A stretch of DNA of 64,000 nt, from NCBI RefSeq assembly GCF_052324685.1, contig NC_135213.1, positions 41,512,700 to 41,576,699 of the forward strand, written 5' to 3'. Origin of the DNA: Brachyhypopomus gauderio. Its lineage: Eukaryota > Chordata > Actinopteri > Gymnotiformes > Hypopomidae. How positions within the stretch are numbered: the first letter of the stretch is position 1; each line of letters opens with the position of its first letter. The translations under genes and the position numbers were made by a program. The notes under the pieces were generated by a model. The model ran no database searches. It worked only from the letters and a program-made list of their open reading frames with translations, and was not told the origin of the DNA. Positions 20,961 to 33,260 of this stretch are shown here, in pieces.

Positions 20961-23501
20961 TGGGAAGAGAGATTTTTGGAACACATCTTCTAAAATACTG
21001 TTAGTTCATCCGAGCCGGCTCAATTAAAGGTAAAGCAGAATACCTGTTACAACAAAATTTCTGCACATTTGTATAATACCAAAATGTGATGAACTAATGG
21101 TGTTTGGTCGATGCTAAATTAAATAGCAATTTTTAATTTTTTATTATCTTTTTTTTGGTTTGGTTTAAAAGGTAAAATATATGGTTTAAAGGTAAACAAG
21201 GAAATAAAGGTAAAATATATGGTTTAAAGGTAAACAAGGAAATAAAGGTAAAAAATGTATGGTTTAAAAGGAAAAAGGAATAAGGAATAAAATAAGGTAA
21301 ATCGCGTAAAGTATATTTGTACTGACAAGTGATTTTTGTTTTCCCGGGTGTGGCAAACCCCCCCGTTTGTCTGACGAGGCGACGGTAAACCGCGGGTGGC
21401 GTCCCGTGGTAGCTGGGTCGTTGGTGTCCCGGAGCCCTGGGGTAGCCCCGAATCACCAATATTGGGACAGGATCCTGAATTGATTGAGGGTGATGCAACC
21501 TTATGGTGTCTCAGTCTGGTAACTATGGTTGAAGGCTACTTCTGGTGAGTACTGGTTTTTTATCAACTTGGCTGGTGAGGAAATGCGAAATGTATGCAAA
21601 TAGTTTGATGTAAAATGGTTGGTTTATGGTGTTGGTTTATGTGAGTGGAAAACTTTATAGGAACAAATGACTAGGACTTGTAAAGTAATTCATACAATTA
21701 TTGTTATGTGACGTTAAAAGTATGAGTGACCAAGGCAGGACCGTGTGTCCTTAGTTGATGTAATTGACTATAAAATGTTAGAATTTCATCTGTCACCGGT
21801 GACTCCTCCCTCCTTTGTATTTAATTTATTTAATTTCCTCTTTGGTTTGGTCTCGCATATATTTAGAATGAGCTGTTCATTGTGTCTTTGGTATTTATCT
21901 TCATTTTGAGTAAGGCCCGGTCTGGGTCATTTTGTATAATTGAGCCTGTTACATTCGTTTCTGTTCCACACATTGTATATTGTGTGTGAGTTCTCCTTGT
22001 GTTTGGTCGGTAAACTTGGTGATCTTTTGTGGGCATTTTCTTGTCCTGTGATTTCTAGTATTTAAGTTCAGAGTTAAGTTCTTAAATTCTGCACCCTCCC
22101 CTAGTGTTGGACTATAGCTATGAGGTTCATATGTTGTGTTTGGTTAACCGAGTGTTAAGTCTTTTTATTCGTTGGTCTGGCTTTCGTATGAGTTCTTTTA
22201 GTCTACGTTATAGTTTGTTTTGGTCTCAGACTACACCTTAGGGATGATAAATCAAGTTCAGTTGTTAATAAGTTCGTGTATCGTTTATTGTGTTGATTAG
22301 TTGGGTTCGCCACGCCGAGGCTCTTTTTCATGTTTGATTGGTTGTTGGTTCATTTTTATTTTTTATTTTATTGTCAAGTTTGTCCTGTTGATGTTGTTGG
22401 TTGTTTCTCTGTATCCCATTGGTATATTGTCTGAGTCATCTGTTCGATTTCTTCCTTCGTTGTTTAACAAATAGCATAGTCTGTTCGTTGTCTGAGGTGT
22501 TGTAGTTTTGTTTAGAAGTGGGTGATTTACTTCTAATTTCCCTATGTGTCTTCATTCTTATGTCTTAATGCTAGGTTACGTCATTTGTTTGAAATTAGGA
22601 CTGATTGTATTTTGTAGTTTGGTTTTCGTGTACGTTATGCCATGGTTTTGTCCTTCCTCTGTGTTTAGTAAATTTTAGTTGGTACTCATGAGAAATGCCT
22701 CGTAGCGCGTGCACCTGTTGTGTGCCTAGACAAACATTCCTGCCGCTCTAAAAGTTAAATTTCATTCGCTAGTGTATTTGCCTCCGCCCCTAACCGAGAA
22801 TCGTTACACCGCTGCAAAATAGAACGGACTGGCTAAAAGTGTGCACGTTTAACACGCAAAATCATCAAACGCTGAAAAGATTTAGCTCTGTGACACATGT
22901 ACAAACACTGTTTGCTGGGGGTTGTCCACAACCAGGGGTGCACACAGCAGATAGTCAGGAAAATACACCACTGTATGAGCCAAACTCGTTAACACCCATT
23001 AACGTGCAGCAAGAGGTAAAAAGGGATTTATCCAGTAATTAATGTAAAAGCAGGAACCGTACAAATAAATAAAACCGATGACGCGCCCTTAATAGTAGGT
23101 ATGCTGACGAACCAACGTTCGATGCGAAAAATTCTGGCTCAGTAATGTGTTCCAAACTACGTTGTACTTTTGTAAGGGTGTCATATAACATCACTCCTCA
23201 CCACCTAGCAGGTGTATGTTTTTTTTTTTCCTGAATAATACTGTGACTTCGTTAAGCACAACCCAGCCAATCATCAGGCACTGCTAATAGTGAACTCTGA
23301 GGCGATTTCAGGTCGGGAGACCAGCGATAAGATACTTTGTTGTTTTCAAGCGGTCTGTTTTCTTCATCAACGCTCCGGACACCATCGAAATATATGTGGA
23401 CCTAAAAATACAGCTTTTATCTCAATATTGACCAAATTTAATCGAAATCCGTGCAGGCGAAAGTATTTTACTAGACCGCGGAAAATAAGTAGTCATGATT
23501 G

Positions 23502-25629
23502 TATGGTGTGATTTTTGTTTCAATAGTTCCACAAAAGCAAAAGTAAATCCAAGAGCAGAAAGTATATGTTATGAATGCAAAACAGAAAAATATATATCAA
23601 AAGTATATATTTTTTATATAATTGGTTATTTGAAACTTATTTTCGTTTGCATTTAGACAAGTTTTTGGTTCCATTGTTTTAGTTTTTTTGGATTTTCCCA
23701 GTAAGGTCTTTTGCTTCTGGAATCTCTCTTTGCTTCTGGTTCGTTTTTTGCTTCTGACTTTTGGAACACATTTCACGTGTGGGAGGGTCTTAGATGAAGG
23801 CGTTCCTCTGCAATCTCCATTGGTCACTGATTCCGGACTGACACAGAGCTCTGAGACCGCCTCTGGGACCAAGCCACGCCCACCCCACCAGCCTCCCAGC
23901 GTTTTCAAACATGGCGGAACGCGGTGGTTCTGTTTCACAGTAGCATGTAAACTAAGTTTTACCATAAAAGTTTATACAAAGGTTATAATTAATTGGTAAA
24001 TGGTCTGTAGATATTGCAAATGTACACTGTATAATAACTACATTAAGCATGCTCACCAGCACGAGCTTTTTAAAATTTTAGTGAACTGGATGGAGAGAAC
24101 ATTGATGTGTGGAAGAAATATGAGTATTTGCAATATCTGGTATGGCGACGGACGGGGGGTGGGGGGCAGCTGGTGTACGAGAGGTGATGCCAAATATAGT
24201 AAAATCCATAATAGTAAAAAATACCAAAATTAAAGCCAAATACAAAAATTAAAGCAATACTGAAAAGTGGCCACCCTATATACAACCAGCTTTGTTCACT
24301 CACACTGTTTTTCAGTGTTCTGCAGGTACCACACACAAACACACATCACATGCATCTTGTGCTGTCCATATTTTATTAAGAAGTGAACAATATTCATTGA
24401 ACCATTGAACATAGAGATACTAAACATAATACATGTCAGACATGACATTCAGACACTGTCCGACTCAGAGATAAAAACAAAAAGATTTTAACTTGGAGGG
24501 GTGCGAGTAAGAAGAGTAGTCCATTGAAACGCAGAGTGCGGATTAATTTCCTTCTCACTTTAGACCCGCGGGGACGCTAGCGAATGATCCAGGAGGAGCG
24601 AGTAACTAGTCGCTACTATTGTGAATGTAGCAAAACGGTGACAGAAGCTACAGCAGCGATTAAATTAAAAATAATTTAAAGGCTAGCTTTAAACACGCTC
24701 TTCCCTGTTGACTCCTCTCACGGTAATGTCGCGCTGAAAAATATTGACCTGTCTTGTTAATGTATGGAGCCAGATCCGTAAACGCGAGCCGCTTTCGCCA
24801 TTCCAGATGGCTCAGTCAAAACCATTACATCTTAATGAACCAATAAATAACATCTGCGGCAAAAATGAGTGTAAAAAATACCAGGGTTCATCATTTAGAA
24901 CTACAAAAAAATCTTGTTTCTTATTTTACTATCTACCTATTTTTCATAAGAGTTTGTTTTACCGCAAAATACTTCAAAAACGGCGAATTTCGCCGCAAGG
25001 TGACAGATTTTCATGCCTGCATCCAGTTCACTAAAATTTTAAAAAGCTCGCGCTGGTGAAGTGTGCTAAATATTAACTGCCATGCTTAATGTAGTTATTA
25101 TACAGTGTACATTTGCAATATCTACAGACCATTTACCAATTAATTATAACCTTTGTATAAACTTTTATGGTAAAACTTAGTTTACATGCTACTGTGAAAC
25201 AGAACCACCGCGTTCCGCCATGTTTGAAAACGCTGGGAGGCTGGTGGGGTGGGCGTGGCTTGGTCCCAGAGGCGGTCTCAGAGCTCTGTGTCAGTCCGGA
25301 ATCAGTGACCAATGGAGATGACAGAGGAACGCCTTCATCTAAGACCCTCCCACACGTGAAATGTGTTCCAAAAGTCAGAAGCAAAAAACGAACCAGAAGC
25401 AAAGAGAGATTCCAGAAGCAAAAGACCTTACTGGGAAAATCCAAAAAAACTAAAACAATGGAACCAAAAACTTGTCAAAATGCAAACGAAAATAAGTTTC
25501 AAATAACCAATTATATAAAAAATATATACTTTTGATATATATTTTTCTGTTTTGCATTCATAACATATACTTTCTGCTCTTGGATTTACTTTTGCTTTTG
25601 TGGAACTATTGAAACAAAAATCACACCAT
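23502..25629. mobile_element. Foldback element with about 600-bp inverted arms
   Basis: The left arm (23502-24092) is matched in reverse complement by 25020-25629, nearly base for base. The main difference is a roughly 20-bp indel near the inner end. A 927-bp spacer separates them. ATGATTG lies just outside both ends (23495-23501 and 25630-25636), a candidate 7-bp target duplication. The arms contain matching open frames on opposite strands with no known domain. The spacer has no recognised gene. This resembles a long-TIR foldback DNA transposon inserted into the retrovirus, though an inverted duplication is possible. Confidence 0.8.
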
Positions 25630-26938
25630 ATGATTGACATTGGTGTATCGAACGTCACGGTAGCTAGCAACTTTAGGCTAAAAGCGGCGTCTCGGTTTAA
25701 CTCGTTCCCACAGTGTTTTCTTGAAATCGGTACTGATACCAGTGTTGTGTAGTTTAATCTCATTGTTTTCTGATATAACTTGTTGTTAAATGGTAATATA
25801 GTTAACATCACTTCGAATTAGATTATGATTATGATTAATTATTAATTATAATTAATTAGAATTAGATTATGTGAATTTCAGTCACACGACTTCTATTGTA
25901 ATTAATGTATTATATTTTAATGTGATACATGATATTTTAAATATCATAACTTTATCAATTCTCAACCAATTTTCAAAATCCAGGTATCATTTTAAAGGAA
26001 TATTTCAGCTCTGTCTAGATATGTGATTCTTGTAAAGCTTGGGGCTGTTTGAAAATTTTGTCATCATACCTATTAATAGTAGATATTAATATTTAAGGCT
26101 AGAAAAAGGGAGCTCAGGCTGTGGGGTAAAGTGTTAACTGCATGTTAGAAGGGACTTGGGTGGAGTTAGTTATAGATAGTGCACACACTGGGGTAAGCTA
26201 AGTGAGGTAGATGTGTCTGAGGAAAGATCTTGGCCTTGGGAGACTTTAGAGGTCTGGTAGTACGTTGTTGCACTGTCACGCTTGGCTCCGCACCCTCCTG
26301 TCTGTCACACCTGCCTTCATTTGCAGTCTCAGCTGTTTCTAGGTTATATCTCATTAGGTTTAGTAATTTAGTTCTTGGTTTTCTATGTTCTGATCGTGGG
26401 TTATTGTGCTTGTGATCTTGAGTATTTTCCCCAGTTATTTTTGTCATTTAGGTCATAAGTTTGTTTAGGTAAATGTTTAGAAGCTTTGCCGGTATTGGAT
26501 TTTTACTTGTTTAAATAGCCCCCTGTTCTTAGTTTGTTTTGATATCTGGTTAGTACTGAAAGTATGATAGATGTTCATACATTATTAGTTTTGCATCCGC
26601 CTGTCTAGAAGTTTTCTCTTTGGTTTAGGTTATTGATATGTTCCCTTCCGTATACATGTTTTTAGCAGTCTGGATTTGTTACTAAGGTTATGTTTTGTTT
26701 CTGTATTGTTAGTTTGCTTAGTTCCTATGGTGTTTTCCCTATGCTTTGTGTATGTGAACATTCCCTTACATAAATTTCTCTTCCTTGCATAGTCACAGTG
26801 GTCTTTTATATTCGTAGTGTTAAAGTGAAGTTACTGTTTAAGTTAAGTGTTTTTTAGTATGCAGCAGGCACAACCCATCTGTTACATGAAGTACCCCTCA
26901 CTAGACATAATGGAGCATTAGGTGATGCCCTCTGGAAA

Positions 26939-27545
26939 ATGGCCAGTACGCAGCATCCGCCATTTCTAGTCACATGGTTGGATAAGTCAACTCCCACAAG
27001 TTATCTGAGCCAAGCAGCATACATCTGGGTGTCCCAAACTGGTATACACCCAGGGTCCCAACGCTCACACCTTAACTGGTTTAGAAAAGTGTGTACGCAA
27101 GCAGTGTACGCATACAGGGGCCCACCCCAGACTCCTCAATATGTTCCCTATCTGCAACAGGGGTGGGAGTACCCACCAATGAGATTTAACTCAAGTTTAA
27201 GAGGGAGGGGTTAGGCAGGGGGCAGGGGTGGTCAGGGTTGTCCTGGCAACTATGGTCGTGGCATGTTGCGTGGATGTTTCTTTGTGGGCAGGAGTGTCAC
27301 TGGTTCGAGGGAGTGTCCTCAGAACGCCATTGGACAAGGGAGGTCCAGAAGTCCGTATGTACCAGCACCAAACCCTTCAGTGGCCTCAGGGTTGTTCCCC
27401 TTGGAGAGTGTGGAGTTAACCAGTGGGCATGACGGGGCCCAGATGAGAACTCTGACAGCAAAGCTGCGACAGACCCCATGCTGTCCCTCACTGTCTGTAC
27501 TAAAAGGTTGTCATTTCTGGTTGACACTAAGGAGCAACTCATTCA
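26939..27545 (+). pseudogene. Gag C-terminus and protease relic of the endogenous retrovirus
   Basis: The first part is a Pro/Gln-rich frame ending in Arg/Gly-rich sequence, as in nucleocapsid. At 27275-27316 the spacing of Cys, Cys, His and Cys codons of a zinc knuckle can be followed only by changing frame, so a small indel breaks it. At about 27513-27535 a protease active-site region reads FLVDTK, with Lys where retropepsins have Gly. The gene is dead. Confidence 0.6.
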
Positions 27546-28744
27546 GGAATCAACTGCGTTTTACCTGATGCTGATTCTGTGACTGTTATACAGAATATCA
27601 AAGTCTGCATAAAACTGTACCAATGTCGCCAGTTCCTCATATCAGAGACTGCACCTGATAACCTCTGCGAAAGAGACATTTTTTGAACTAGGAGCTACTG
27701 TGTTATGTAGCCCTCTAGGACTGGTGATCTCCACGGAATGGCCTCCCACAGTTCACATCTTCTGGAGCCAGACTCCTGCACTGCGAGGGGCGTCCACTCT
27801 GTGTTCATGGCCTGGAAGCTGTGGGTTACTCGTATTGGTCCCTGCGTCCTGCCACCCGACCCACTGCATGTTCCTTTGTTCTATGACCCAATACGGGATC
27901 TAGTTTATGGGGAGGAATTTGAGGAATAGCTACAGTATCAGCTATGGGAGATTGCAACCAGGAGCATATTGGTGACACCTGAGGGTGTGTTGGTCCCTGT
28001 GAGGCTGACACCTGCTTAGCGACACTAGTATGATTAGGAGAGCCACTATAGTTAAGCATTAGGTAATAACGAACATTCTATGTGTGAACTATGCTAAGTC
28101 TTGGAATACTTGGTTTATTAAAACAATGTCATTTGTCAAAGTTACTCTAATGTGATATGTTGAGCAGATTCCATGGGAGAGACTGCTGTGATCGTCTTGA
28201 CCCTAACTTAATTTTAGATCAGATACCAGCTTCTCTGTGGTCAGAGGGACCTCATGACGTTGGCCTTATCTCACAGCCACCAGCTACGTTTGAGACACAG
28301 GCAGATTACCTTAGATGTTTCTGAAACACCCTTTTGTGTTTCAGAAAAGGGGGGGGGGGCTGTTAGACAGCAAAACTTGTTTAAATAAATAGATAAATAA
28401 AACGGCACACGTAATCACAAGACATTCATTATATATTCTAACAAGTCACAGCATTATGGCTTATGTAAATTTACAAATGTTAACACATACAGAAGGTTTT
28501 GATGGTCCCAAACTTAATGTTTTCACTTGAAGGAATTAATATGGTATGTTGAAGGGTCCGGCACATGAGTGTGTAACTGAGGTGGCATATGCAGCTAAAT
28601 TGAACCAATTCCTGGGGTAGCGAACATGTAGACAGACAGGCGCGGGTTCAGGAGTTGAGATGGTGGTGTTGAATTAGGATTTGTGGTGGTAATGGAAGCT
28701 CAGGGAGACGAGTTCTTGGTAGCACATTCAGGTAAAACTGGGTA

Positions 28745-28925
28745 GTACAATCAGCACAGAGGGCTGAGATTTTGGCTGTTATTGCAGCACTAAGGTGGGT
28801 GGAAGGCAAGAAAGTTAACATATGTACACACTTGGCGTACGTGGTAGGAGTGGTTCATGTAGAACTCGGTATGAAAAGAGTAGGTTATACCACTTCAGGA
28901 GGTAAATTCATTAAATATTATGATG
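28745..28925 (+). pseudogene. RNase H relic of the endogenous retrovirus
   Basis: The frame reads ILAVIAALRWVEGKKVNI then CTHLAYVVGVVHVELG, matching the RNase H block around the active-site Glu and the following Asp. The position expected to hold the second Asp (in the T-D-S context) is His. Stops occur on both sides. Confidence 0.65.
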
Positions 28926-30010
28926 TAAAAGGTGTCACTATTGGTAAGAGTTGCTATCATTAAATGTTCAAGTTATCAAAAGGGGGCAGTTTAATACAGA
29001 GTTAATGCAGCTGCGGACGTGGATGCTAAAAAGAGGCAGGATATGTTACAGGAGCCCATCAGATGGTTTGCAGGGCAGAGGACAGTGGTCTCCTCTGCCA
29101 TAGGATTCAGAGCTACGTAAACTACAGGAAAAATGTTGTGGTTAAACAAAGGTGGTAAATGAGGTAAGGAGGTTTGGAAAGGACCTAATGGGAGACCGTT
29201 TTTACCAAGTCAATTGATTTAATCAGTGTTATCTGAAGCACACGGGACAGCAAAAATGAAGGAAAATGTGTTACTGGTCGCACCCATACTTAACTGACTT
29301 AATAGCAGACTGGACTGAAAATGTGAATATTTGTAATGCACATAACTTGTGTTTTAAGACCAGGTCTAAGCAGGTTTCCTGGGCAATAGGAGCCAGGAGA
29401 TCCAGACTGACTACACTGACATGTTAATACCATACGGGGACTAAGGTATTTGTTAGTGGTCGTGGTCAAATTCTTATGTTGGGTAGAAGTATTTCCCACC
29501 AAGCCAGAGGACTCCAAGTCGGTCTGCAAAAGGTTGATAAATTACTGGATACTGCATCATAGTTTTACTAAATTAGGACGCTACGTATAGGGGATCGGAT
29601 TAATGATAACCGCTGCTTTGAAGGTGGGACAGCTGACATCCCTTGTTGTTCATCATGGCAACAATATTAAGCAGTTGTTTATTACCACTTATAATAAACA
29701 TAACAGAACCTGGCTTACAAGGCATCTGCGGATCGGATTATACTAAATGGTCTCCCTAGCAAATTTTAGAATTAAGTACAAGCTTTTCAGGCGATAACGT
29801 GGGATAAAGTGGATCGCGGGTCAGGCAGTTGAGACAGGTATGGAGAACTGCGTAGCATGTGCAATGGCCCGACCGAAATTGATGGTATTACCGGCTTCAA
29901 TATTTCCAGAGGAAGATCTCATAGTCTATGGTTGTATGATTAGTCTAAGGGGAATATAAAGGGTAACTACTACATTTACTCTTTCAATCTAAGGGAAGGA
30001 ACTTTAGGCC

Positions 30011-30253
30011 TTGGGAACAGAAAACCCAATTACAGGATGGCTGGACAAACATTTTGGAAAGTATAAAGCTCTGATCATGTCGGCTCTCACTTCAGTTGCA
30101 GTATTTTTGGCTAAAATAATTACTTGTGGACGTTGTTGTATTCCATGTATAAGAAGTTTAGCAGAACGCCTTATCAGCACTATGATTGAACAGAGGGATC
30201 CTCAGGGAACAAGCAGGTATGATGTCACTGTTGTATCACGGGGAGTCAGATGA
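30011..30253 (+). pseudogene. Envelope transmembrane-subunit C-terminal relic
   Basis: The frame reads ITGWLDKHFGKYKALIMS, a hydrophobic membrane span (ALTSVAVFLAKIITC), a cysteine cluster (CGRCCIPCIRSL) and a short cytoplasmic tail. This layout is characteristic of the C-terminal end of gammaretrovirus-like envelope proteins found in fish endogenous retroviruses. It lies about 50 bp before the polypurine tract, the expected place. Everything upstream in env is disrupted, so no surface subunit or fusion machinery can be made. Confidence 0.8.
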
Positions 30254-30296
30254 GAGGATAACAGTGGAAAATATGATTGTAATCTCTTATCAGAGA

Positions 30297-30309
30297 TTAA
30301 AAGGGGGTT
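30297..30309 (+). other. Polypurine tract
   Basis: AAAAAAGGGGG-type purine run followed by TT directly before the 3' LTR, the usual plus-strand primer site. Confidence 0.8.
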
Positions 30310-30902
30310 TGTTGAGAAAATAAGTTTTTGCTTAGCAATAACATTAGCAAAAGTATATTTTGCTCATCAATGAAATGGATATTAAAATTAGATATAACTA
30401 TTAATTAGATAAATAATTGCTGCCTTAAACTATTAGTTTATACGTAATCTTAAGAAGGGCCTCACAGGGGGCCATATAGCATATTGTTGCATCAGAGAAC
30501 AGTTTGGTCTATAGGGAGTGAAGTGTCTGTAGAATATGTTCTATACTGATAAGCTCCACAGAAGGTCACTTGCACCAACTGCCTGTAAGGACACCCTGTT
30601 AGGCTGGGACACAGTGGACATGAAATAATGCAGAGTCATGCATGTAGGTTGAGAACTCTAACTATGACCATGCAAGAGCACTGAGGGGGTGGAGCCATAC
30701 CATATATAACTTACATGTTACTAGTAACTTTCAGATCTCTCTGGTGTACATGTTTGGTGTGTGTGAGATCTCCAGAGATATCTCTGTTTTAATAAAGGCC
30801 TTTTTGTTATTGCTATAATTTTGGTGTGTTGTTCCTACTATCTCTTTCCCATCAAACGAACACGCTGGGCTAGAGTGGTTGATAGAAGTTAAAGCCCCAA
30901 CA
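30310..30902 (+). repeat. 3' LTR of the endogenous retrovirus
   Basis: Same length (593 bp) as the 5' LTR and, as far as I can read, the same sequence throughout. Confidence 0.95.
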
Positions 30903-31038
30903 CTAATTATTAGGCCTGTGTAACTTTAATGTTTTCCACAAAGGCACTAACTGATGAGACTATCAGCCAATACGTGTAGCTACAAATTGACGCCAACTGA
31001 ATCAACTTGTAGCAAACTTAATCATTGTATAGTGCTAG

Positions 31039-31986
31039 TGTCACGTTGAGGTCCCCGACCCCTCCCTTTTGGGCGTGTGTTTAGAGAGGAGAGAGAGAGA
31101 GCGGGCAGAGCCATCCTGCGGCGCGCTCCTGGAGAGCTGCAGTGGCGTCCGCCAGTCGCGCTGCCCCCAGCGCGTCTGCCAAACGCACGACCCACAGCGT
31201 GTCCGCCAATCGCGTTGCGCCCCAAGGAGGGTTCGCAGCCGGGGCGGGGAAGGGACCGCCCACCGCAGCACCTGCAGCTCCCGCAGCTCCCGGATTCTCC
31301 CTGCTGGCCGCTCTCCTCCTGGCGCAAAGCCTGGTGCCGGTTCCGTGTTTGTCTGTCCCTGTGTTCGTATGTATTCCCTTATGTCTGCCAAATCCCCTTT
31401 TCGTGCCTCTGTGTGTAAATGTTAATGTACCGGTTTGTGTATTCGTGAATGTCCCGATGTGTCTGTCTAACGTGTTTTCCCCGGTCTTCCCAGGGAGGGT
31501 GTTCTAAGCCGTTCATGGCGGACTCTCTACCGAGGGTGGTCATCTCCCAGACGCAGGACTGAGCGTGTCTGATCTGCCCATCGATGTGGGTTCGGGGCAC
31601 TGGGTCCTGTTGGCACCCCGGGACAGGAAGTGCCCTTGGTGGGGGAGTTTGTCACGTTGAGGTCCCCGACCCCTCCCTTTTGGGCATGTTTACATCGTCT
31701 ACGTCTACTCGTCTGCGTCTGTGGATCTCCGTGGGTGCGGTTGTGTCTTGTGATCATCCGTCTCACCTGTGGCTCGTCTCGTCATCACGTGGGGTTTAGG
31801 TGGTCTGTCTATTTAATGTGCGTTCGCGCAGTGTCCTGTGCTCGTCGTTGTTTGAGTCATTCATGTTCGTCGTGTGCCGACCTGTTTTACGTGCACCTTC
31901 TGCGCTATTTGTGTTTAAAATAAACGTGACGTTCGTTAATCGCAAGGATTCCTGTCTCGTCCTTCGCCTCGCACCCCAACGTCACA
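31039..31986 (+). mobile_element. Family X element with internal deletion (target duplication GCTAG)
   Basis: GCTAG flanks the unit (31034-31038 and 31987-31991). It begins with the first 40 bp or so of a family X LTR (TGTCACGTTGAGGTCCCCGA), then jumps into about 570 bp of internal sequence. That ends in a purine run (GGTGGGGGAG) immediately before a complete LTR at 31650-31986. The LTR has a TATTTAA box, AATAAA and ...CAACGTCACA end. The 5' LTR and most of the interior are deleted. Confidence 0.88.
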
Positions 31987-32093
31987 GCTAGTGTGTACAC
32001 TCGGAGTGTGAACTGGTTTTTAGTATTGCATTGTGTTACATTTAATAATTACATCAAACAAACTTTATGCCTCAGAGATATAGCAAATCCGAT

Positions 32094-32321
32094 TGTAACG
32101 GAGTAAAAGTCGCGTTTAGTGTTCTGTGCTTAAGATAACCTGCTTGCTAGAATTGCTGAATGGTGTTTATGATTGTATATAAGCAGGGCTACTGCCCCCT
32201 TGCTTTCAGAGTTGTCATGCTTTGATGAGACTCTCATGTTTGTGTCTGTCTTGTGTCTGTCTTTATATCTTTTAATAAATTAATAATTTAATCACGTCTG
32301 AGTGAATCCATTTTCACGACA
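32094..32321 (+). repeat. Possible short LTR upstream of V-B2
   Basis: Starts TGTAACGGAG, ends TTTTCACGACA, and contains a GTATATAAGC promoter-like box and AATAAA in the right order. No target duplication is visible, so this is tentative. Its position explains why the V-B2 leader is absent. Confidence 0.45.
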
Positions 32322-32415
32322 GTATTTACTCAGTTTCTTTATATTTATCCGTTTTGTATTTATTTAGTGTGACAGAGAATATTGTTAGTGTTTTCTCTTC
32401 TACTCCTCTTTCCAG

Positions 32416-32715
32416 AATCATTTGGGGAAATAATCCTGACTCAGATTCCATCATCTCCGTCTGTTACACCAGGACAGACTGTTACTCTCAGCTGCAGTTC
32501 CAGTGAAGACACTGGTGGAGTCCTCCACTGGTACCTGCAGAAACCTGGAGAAGCTCCTAAACTCCTGATCTATGGTGCATCCACCCGTCAGTCTGGGGTT
32601 CCAGGTCGTTTCAGTGTTAGTGGATTTGGTACAGAATTTACTCGAAAAATCACTGGAGTCCAGGCTGAAGATGCAGGAGATTATTACTGTCAGCAGGGTG
32701 ACAGCTGGCCAATCA
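32416..32715 (+). pseudogene. IgL V segment, family B (V-B2), leader exon missing
   Basis: The V exon is open and complete: it follows a CTCTTTCCAG acceptor and encodes [65 protein letters not shown]3 has [16 protein letters not shown], a slightly altered turn. No family B leader (MMRSLV...) is found in the 300 bp upstream, where the intron no longer resembles that of V-B1 and where LTR insertions lie. The open frame extends back into the former intron but has no ATG. It could rearrange but not be secreted normally, unless a leader lies further upstream. Confidence 0.85.
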
Positions 32716-32743
32716 CACAGTGTTAGAGCACCATACAAAAACC
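32716..32743 (+). other. 12-RSS of V-B2
   Basis: CACAGTG, spacer TTAGAGCACCAT, ACAAAAACC. The signal is intact although the leader is lost. Confidence 0.95.
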
Positions 32744-33045
32744 TCCCTCAGCTGTAGAGGAACTGCTCTGTTTCTGCCTCATCAGCACAGACTGATCTGA
32801 GATCAGAGTTCCATAATAACAGCTAATTACTATAAATATAATTATGTATAATTGTGTATAAATAGAATAATGTTATTAGTTTTACATTTATATGAAATGC
32901 TGAGAATTGATTGATTTTGAGCTTTTTTAATCTTTGACATTTTTATTAATTTATCTATTGTAGTCATTTCTGAATAACACGATTAATGAATCAGATTCTG
33001 AATTGATTCTGATTTATAAATGACTCCCGTGTGCCAGTAAGAACA

Positions 33046-33260
33046 AACACCAGCACAGACACAGTGAGAGGAATAAACAGCAGGACAGAGACAATCAGAG
33101 GAATAAACACTGGGACAGAGACAGTGAGAGGAACAAACACTGGGACAGAGACAGTTAGAGGAATAAACACAGGGACAGAGACAGTCAGAGACACATACAT
33201 GGGCACATGACACACCAAAGGGACAAACGGGAACACAGGATTGGGGATGAACACTGTGAA
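33046..33260. repeat. 30-bp tandem repeat
   Basis: Units of GGGACAGAGACAGTGAGAGG plus AATAAACACT, diverging towards the right. Confidence 0.85.

Larger units (their letters stand above)
20346..30902 (+). mobile_element. Endogenous retrovirus, 10.6 kb, young LTRs around a degenerate interior
   Basis: Two 593-bp LTRs (TGTTGAG...CCCCAACA) in direct orientation appear identical by eye. CTAA occurs on both outer sides (20342-20345 and 30903-30906), a 4-bp target duplication as in gammaretrovirus-like elements. A primer-binding-like site follows the 5' LTR and a polypurine tract precedes the 3' LTR. Between them are only short relics of gag, protease, RNase H and envelope, all with frameshifts, stops or lost key residues, and a 2.1-kb foldback element. 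No open frame longer than about 130 codons exists, so the copy cannot encode its own proteins. Confidence 0.92.

Noticed and set aside
23597..25535. A conserved 122-codon protein gene present twice
   Set aside because: The two copies are mirror images in the arms of the foldback element, open on both strands, so sequence identity reflects the inverted repeat rather than coding constraint.
31022..31507. Cluster of overlapping Ala/Arg-rich open frames
   Set aside because: They lie in the GC-rich internal remnant of the family X retroelement and run in several frames at once.
32382..32415. Leader peptide for V-B2 read from the open frame upstream
   Set aside because: The upstream frame has no ATG, lies in the former intron and ends at a good splice acceptor.
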